Source: Sebastes aleutianus (lineage: Eukaryota > Chordata > Actinopteri > Perciformes > Sebastidae). Taken from it: a stretch of DNA of 64,000 bases. The notes beneath the pieces are model-generated. The model made no database searches, was not told the origin of the DNA, and saw only the letters and a list, made by a program, of their open reading frames with translations. Shown here in pieces: positions 58,973 to 64,000 of the stretch. Location of the stretch: NCBI GenBank assembly GCA_916700875.1, contig CAKAKS010000198.1, positions 124,001 to 188,000 on the forward strand, written 5' to 3'. The stretch's first letter is position 1. The number at the start of each line of letters is the position of its first letter. A program made the position numbers and the translations under genes.

Positions 58973-60081
58973 GTTACACTATATAAACTCCTACAGGCCT
59001 GGGCAGAGCCAGACTGTCACAGTCCTCAGTGATCAGGACGGAAGCAAACATTCAGAAATACAATTTTGCTGCATCATCGTGTCATAACATCACAGTCCGT
59101 AAGGACTGAAGTCATATTTATGCAACAAGTCAATATGAATGTTGACTCAGACTGGTGAATGTCCTTGTGTAACTCCAGTATGAGCGATTGCAAGACTTTA
59201 CATACAGTACTGTACTGTACAGCCTCCTGAATATCAACTACAAATGTTTAAAATAAACTACATTTAATTCAGCAGTTAAGCTGAGGCGGGAAAAAATAAA
59301 TAAAATATGATGAAAGGGTCAGTTGCACAATCATTTAAACCCTGCTGGAGACCCACCAATGTTACCAACCCATGCACTTCATTACACACACATACACTGT
59401 TTAAGGAGGAAGCTGTGCTGCAATTCCATCCTGTATTCATACCTGCAACAATCAATAAAAAGTACTGTTTTGATCAATGTCTGAAGGGCAATAAAGAGTC
59501 ATATTTACTGTTTTATGGCACAAAATGAACACACCTGTGGAGGCTACTAGGACTGCTGATCAATACTAATATTTCACTTATTAGTTTTCCGGGTTCTGCA
59601 ATTTGATTTATGGTTTTGACATCACTGTGTTCATTGCTGTGATTTTCCATTGCCCCAAATATAATAAGACATTATGTGTTGCCATACGATATGGATGACT
59701 ACTGAAAGAGAAATGAGGCTTTCTTGCTGGTCACACTAACTGCTAAGGGTTGTTACCAATATGGCATCTGAGTGAACCAATGAAAGTTCTCAGAGACTCG
59801 TGGTTCAGCTCTTAGTAACCGCAACTTCAGCTTGTTTTCAACAGCTGATATCCTTGTCAGAGAGATGTTTGCGCCGATACACAACAACAGATCCAAACCA
59901 ACATTTGACAAGTCTGTCAAAAAAACTGATCTCCAAATAAAAAAAAAGATTTGTCCTCCCTGGGGACTGGCCGAAAGGTATCCTAGTGTGTCACTACCCA
60001 TGTTTACTGATGCTGGTGTGGCAGTGGATACAATTTTCTGAGACTTTGATTCATGAAATCACTGGAATTATTGCCTTGCTG
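58973..60081. other. Intergenic, nothing recognised
   Basis: No exon or repeat boundary supported. Confidence 0.4.
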
Positions 60082-60466
60082 TTGTATGCCTCCACCAACC
60101 AGTAAAGTTGCACTTTCCATGTCTGTCCACAATGGCATCACTTCATCATTTTATCCGTGTGAAATTGACATAATTAGAATTCTTGAGTTATGGCAAAAAG
60201 CATGTTTCGTGAGGTCACAGAGACATTTGACCACCAAGTGGATGTTTGTGCCAGATGTAATGAAATTCGCTCAAGGCGCACCTGGGATATCGCTTTTCAC
60301 GAGAATGGAACAGACTTAAGGTCACAGTGAACTTTAACCACCAAAATCTAACCAGTTCATCCTTGAGTCCAAGTGGACGTTTGTGCCAGATTTAAAGAAA
60401 ATCCCTCCAGGCATTCCTGAGATGAACTGAAAACAAAATACTAATAGCCGGTGCAGAGGCATACAA
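60082..60466. mobile_element. TIR repeat with 'TTGTATGCCTC' ends (385 bp)
   Basis: The left end TTGTATGCCTCCACCAACCA mirrors the right end, which inverted reads TTGTATGCCTCTGCACCGGC. The inside has a tandem-like unit: TTTGACCACCAAGTGGATGT and AGATGTAATGAAATTCGCTC correspond to AAGTGGACGTTTGTGCCAGA and TTTAAAGAAAATCCCTCC about 140 bases later. I recall this as a frequent percomorph repeat. Confidence 0.65.
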
Positions 60467-61493
60467 ATTTATTAAATAGTTAATTTTTTTAAGTAACTTT
60501 CCCTACACTGTCATTTTGAAGTAAATATCGTAAATATATATGAAGTCATATCTATTCTTTTTAATCTAAGCTGAATCAATCAATCAATCAGTTTATTGTA
60601 TCATTACATAATATTTTAGCATTTTTTTACGAGTCCATGGATCATGTTACATAATTGACCTAATTCGTCTCTACATATGTAAGAAGAAGTTGCTGACGAC
60701 ACACTGTGTCATGGAAGTTTCTGTCTGCAGTCACTGTCCACATGACACTAGGACAGAGGACAGAGGACAGACTGCACACACTCCTCTACAGACCCCCAAA
60801 ACAAAAACAAAAAAAGAGACTTTGACTAGAAAATGAGTTTGTGTCAATAACAAACCACCAATGCCCACAGTACCACCTCCACTCCTCTCCTGTGATGTGC
60901 CTGAGTAAAATAATGTAATGTGTACATTATTATGACAGAAACAGATGAATAGGAGGATGAACTGCATTTTATTGAATGAAGAGATTTTATTTTGTTAAAC
61001 CACACTGAAGCAACAAATAAAAAAGACCAACTTAAGGTCATTGTTCCAACACTTGGCACTATAGTGTGATTATTTTTGAAATTAATAGGGTGGAATTTGC
61101 TTAGTCAGCCAGTCTGCTCTCCTATTAAAAAAAGATAATGGTGGACTGTTAGCGGGTTACTGAGTGACAAAGCGGCGCTGGCCATGGCCTACATATTTCT
61201 GTTTGTTTAATAAATGATAAGATCCCCCCTTCCCAGCTTTGAAGTAGGGCACCTCGCCACCACGGAGAGACACAGAGAGAAAAACAGAAAGTAAGCCTGA
61301 GAAAAAGCATCATTGACCATTATAATTGGTGTTTACAATAAAGGAGAGAGAAACACAGAATATGAGGGGTGTAAAGGTGATGTTCATGACCAAAACTCAC
61401 TCCAACAGCAGTGCAGCCATTAACCGTTTCATTGCACTTCTCCTTTAACATCTCGGACTGTAAAACTGCATAATGGTTGTACTGTGCTACCAG
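60467..61493. other. Intergenic with (AATC)n simple repeat
   Basis: AATCAATCAATCAATCAGTT at 60574-60593 may be the tail of a retroelement. No gene seen. Confidence 0.4.
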
Positions 61494-61768
61494 CCAGGTC
61501 TCACCAAATGGCGTATGAATGACACGGTCATTTGTAAGTCATTTTGCGTGCAATGACAACGCCCTGGTTGCTTTTGGCTTGGTTTGTACACCATGTAGTC
61601 TGTACTGATGGCAATGTAAATACATCTTCGTGAACATGCTACGATCAGAGATAGTGACGTAGCGTTAAATGACACGCGAAGAGTCATTTCACTTAACGCC
61701 TAAAATGTGTTACCATGACACGCCGAAATGTTGTGCTATTTATACGCCTTCTTATGAGATCAGGTTGG
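61494..61768. mobile_element. TIR element, both ends present (275 bp)
   Basis: The left end CCAGGTCTCACCAAATGGCG plus TATGAATGACAC mirrors the right end, which inverted reads CCAACCTGATCTCATAAGAA then GGCGTATAAATAGCAC. The inside contains several ATGACACG/GTCATTT pairs. It has no coding capacity and provides the reference for fragments at 316, 2284 and 44180. Confidence 0.65.
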
Positions 61769-61866
61769 TTCTACCGTTTTTCCAAATTGTAACAGGCTTG
61801 TTTTCAGTTCCAGTCAGCAAGTAGTTACCATTTGTTTCACATAAGGTCAAGGCGTGCTCTTTCAGG

Positions 61867-61985
61867 CTGTTCTCATACACCGTTCGTAGCTATACCTACA
61901 TAAAATAATGCACTCTAATTTGTGTATATCCCACAAAATCAATTTGTGTGTAATTCACGTAATCATGAACCAGGAAATATAAAGA
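61867..61985 (+). mobile_element. MITE 5' fragment (truncated copy)
   Basis: CTGTTCTCATACACCGTTCG, AGCTATACCTACA, CCCACAAAATCAATTTGTGT and GAACCAGGAAATATAAAGAG match the first 120 bases of 62179-62682; the rest is absent. Confidence 0.8.
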
Positions 61986-62178
61986 GCGAGAGTGAGAAAG
62001 AGAGAGTGAGTTTCCTTGTGTCTCTTTGCAGCTGCTTTGCATCTATTTTTAGTTGTTTCGGACTTTTGTCTCTTTGTAGTAATTTTTGTTTCTTTCTGGT
62101 CATTTTGTTCCTCTTTGAGTGAAATTTTGGTGAAGGCCAGAGGGGCCCGTTTAGTAATCGATCCATGTCTGTAAGCAG

Positions 62179-62682
62179 GCTGTTCTCATACACCATTCGA
62201 AGCTATACCTACAAAAACAAATGTACTGTAATGTGTATATATTCCACAAAATCAATTTGTATGTAATTCACGTAATCCTGAACCAGGAAATATATAGAGC
62301 AACAAACGCCGCAAAGGGAGGTCAGGGTGGATGGATGGCTCAAAATACCGGACCTTCACCCAGGAGACCGGCGTTAGTACCCCGTGTCAAACCAGAAGTC
62401 AACATTGATTTATTCGTCACGTCACTTCCATACTTAAGTTACGCCACTTCCGGTGTTATTTTAACCCAAACCACGATCTTTTCCTAAACCTAACTAAGTT
62501 TTGTTGCCTAAACCTAAGGAAGTTGTTTCCTGTGAAGACTGAAGTTTATTTTGAAAAGACTGTATGCATGTAACGAGCGGAAATTGACACGTGTTGCTGG
62601 ACACTGATAGGAAAATTAACGAAAAAGGATGTATAACTTTTTCTTAAGATATTATACGAACCGTTGTATGAGAATACGTTGG
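62179..62682 (+). mobile_element. MITE, reference full-length copy (504 bp)
   Basis: The left end CTGTTCTCATACACCATTCG and the right end, inverted CCAACGTATTCTCATACAAC then GGTTCGTAT, share an imperfect TIR (TTCTCATACA..-TTCG). The interior holds CACCCAGGAGACCGGCG, CTAAACCTAACTAAG and AGTTTATTTTGAAAAG. It has no transposase and depends on another element for mobility. Confidence 0.75.
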
Positions 62683-62756
62683 CTCTTTACATCAGTGAAG
62701 GCCAAATGTTTTGGGAACAAATTCAAACTTGGGAGTGTCAAAGTATTAACTTTATA

Positions 62757-63835
62757 CAGTGTATTCAGATACCTTCACTTTTTTTTTTTTTTTTTACATT
62801 TTGTTATGTTGCAGCCTTTTGCTTAAATTATTTAAATACAGTTTCCCCCCTCACCGATCTACACTTAATACCCAATAATGATAAAGCAAAAAAACAACAA
62901 CAAAAAAAACTGAAGTACTCTCTGGATCAGGTTTTCATTAAGAATATATCTGTACTTTGTTCAGTTCAGTTTCCCCTCAACACCGACCATTCCCCCAGTC
63001 TGAAAAACACATGCTGCCTCCATCATGCTTCATCGTTTAATATAGGTCCTTTTCACAGCAGCCACTTTGACATATGACAACACACGTGTAATTAATGACA
63101 TTAATTATGACCCTGATCCAGTGAGGTGTGCCATGGCCCCGGTATTGTGCATGCTGGATCACTGGAATGGCTGTGTCACACTACATATAACACAACCATA
63201 ATTAATTTAATGAATTGCACCTGTGTTTACCCTGCAATTACATGTCAAATGTCTGCTGTGAATAGGGCCTATTGTTCAGGTGATGAGCTCTGGTTGGTTT
63301 TCTCCAGACACAATGCTTAGAATTGAGGCCAAACAGTTCAATCTTGGTCACATCAGACCAGAAAATCTTGTTTCTCACAGTCTGAAAGTCATTTAGCAGG
63401 TTTTCTCGTTGTCTTTAAGCTCTAGGAAGAGTTTCTCTAAGCTTCTACGGCAGACATTTTTTGCAGCCTTCTACAGATCTGTGCCTCGACACAGCCCTAT
63501 CTATAAGCTCTGTAGGCAGTTCCTGTGAGGCCTTATATAGGCAGGTGTGTGCTTTTCCCAATCAGTTGAATTCACCACAGGTGGACTCCTATCAAGGTGT
63601 AGAAACATCTCACAGATGATCAAGAGAAATGGGAGGCACCTGAGCTGAATTCCAAGTGTCTGAGAATACTTGTGTCAATGTGATATTTCAGTGTTTTATT
63701 TCTAATACATTTGCAAAATATTCTAAAATCCTGTTCTTGCTTTGTCATTATGGGGTATTAAGTGTAGATTGATGAGGGAGAACATAACAAAATGTGAAAC
63801 AAGTGTAGGGATCTAAATACTTTCTGAATGCACTG
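62757..63835 (-). mobile_element. Dead Tc1/mariner-like element, 1079 bp, with TA target duplication
   Basis: The left end CAGTGTATTCAGATACC and right end, inverted CAGTGCATTCAGAAAGTATT, are flanked by TA on both sides (62755-62756 and 63836-63837). The TIRs extend about 150-200 bases (ACATTTTGTTATGTTGCAGC on the left; TTTCACATTTTGTTATGTT inverted on the right). The inner sequence matches what I recall of a fish Tc1 transposase gene read in reverse (TTGAGGCCAAACAGTTCAAT, CATCAGACCAGAAAATCTTG). Shortening and stops leave no intact transposase; full Tc1 elements are about 1.6 kb. Confidence 0.85.
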
Positions 63836-64000
63836 TATATAACCTAACCCCACTACAACCCTAAACCAGTACAAATGAATGAATTCAAAGTGAGTTGTCT
63901 CGAACAAAAACAAGTCAGCAAATCGATTTGTAGAGAGTGACGAACCCTCGTCCACTTTTACTGAAACGCTGCAGTACATACAGTACATTACATTATATAA
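63836..64000. other. Window edge, nothing recognised
   Basis: Short AT-rich flank after the Tc1-like element. Confidence 0.4.

Noticed and set aside
60600..61060. Possible transcript end with an A-run and AATAAA near 61015
   Set aside because: No upstream exon could be linked to it.

Overview
The window is vertebrate nuclear DNA, almost certainly from a ray-finned fish of the percomorph type. The evidence is intron-containing genes with GT-AG junctions, AT-rich intergenic DNA, long CA, GA and TA microsatellites, and a dense load of degenerate fish-type repeats: Tc1/mariner, hAT-like and other terminal-inverted-repeat (TIR) elements, non-LTR retrotransposon pieces and LTR-like sequences. Nothing prokaryotic is present: no operons, ribosome binding sites, CRISPR arrays or insertion sequences.

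Only two protein-coding genes can be supported, both on the + strand. The first (about 3.3-6.6 kb) encodes a secreted fibroblast growth factor binding protein, best called fgfbp3. Its coding sequence is split by a 1.66 kb phase-2 intron and encodes 235 residues. The second (about 22.6-25.3 kb) is ppp1r3c (PTG), the glycogen-targeting subunit of protein phosphatase 1. It has a 14-base first coding exon holding only four codons and part of a fifth, a 383-base intron and one large exon, giving 346 residues. The two proteins work in unrelated processes (extracellular FGF mobilisation and glycogen synthesis). Their proximity reflects old linkage: both human orthologues lie in 10q23.32, in the same relative orientation. 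The TNKS2 gene that separates them in human is not seen in the 16 kb between them here.

Layout. 0-3 kb: repeats upstream of fgfbp3. 3.3-6.6 kb: fgfbp3, with an LTR-like insertion in its intron. 6.7-22.5 kb: intergenic, with a hAT-like element, MITEs, microsatellites and LINE fragments. 22.5-25.3 kb: ppp1r3c with promoter and 3' UTR. 25.3-64 kb: a gene-poor stretch of almost 39 kb made of mobile-element relics and unassigned AT-rich sequence.

The most informative structures in the gene-poor part are: an LTR-like sequence sitting inside one arm of a long inverted-repeat element (50.4-52.2 kb); a complete but dead Tc1-like element with both ends and TA duplications (62.76-63.84 kb); an internally deleted LINE reverse transcriptase (36.2-37.0 kb); one MITE family in full, inverted, 5'-only and internally deleted forms; and a transposon-end palindrome with almost nothing between its arms (55.0 kb). 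I found no convincing new biological system. Repeat-family names given from memory are marked as such and were not checked against a database.
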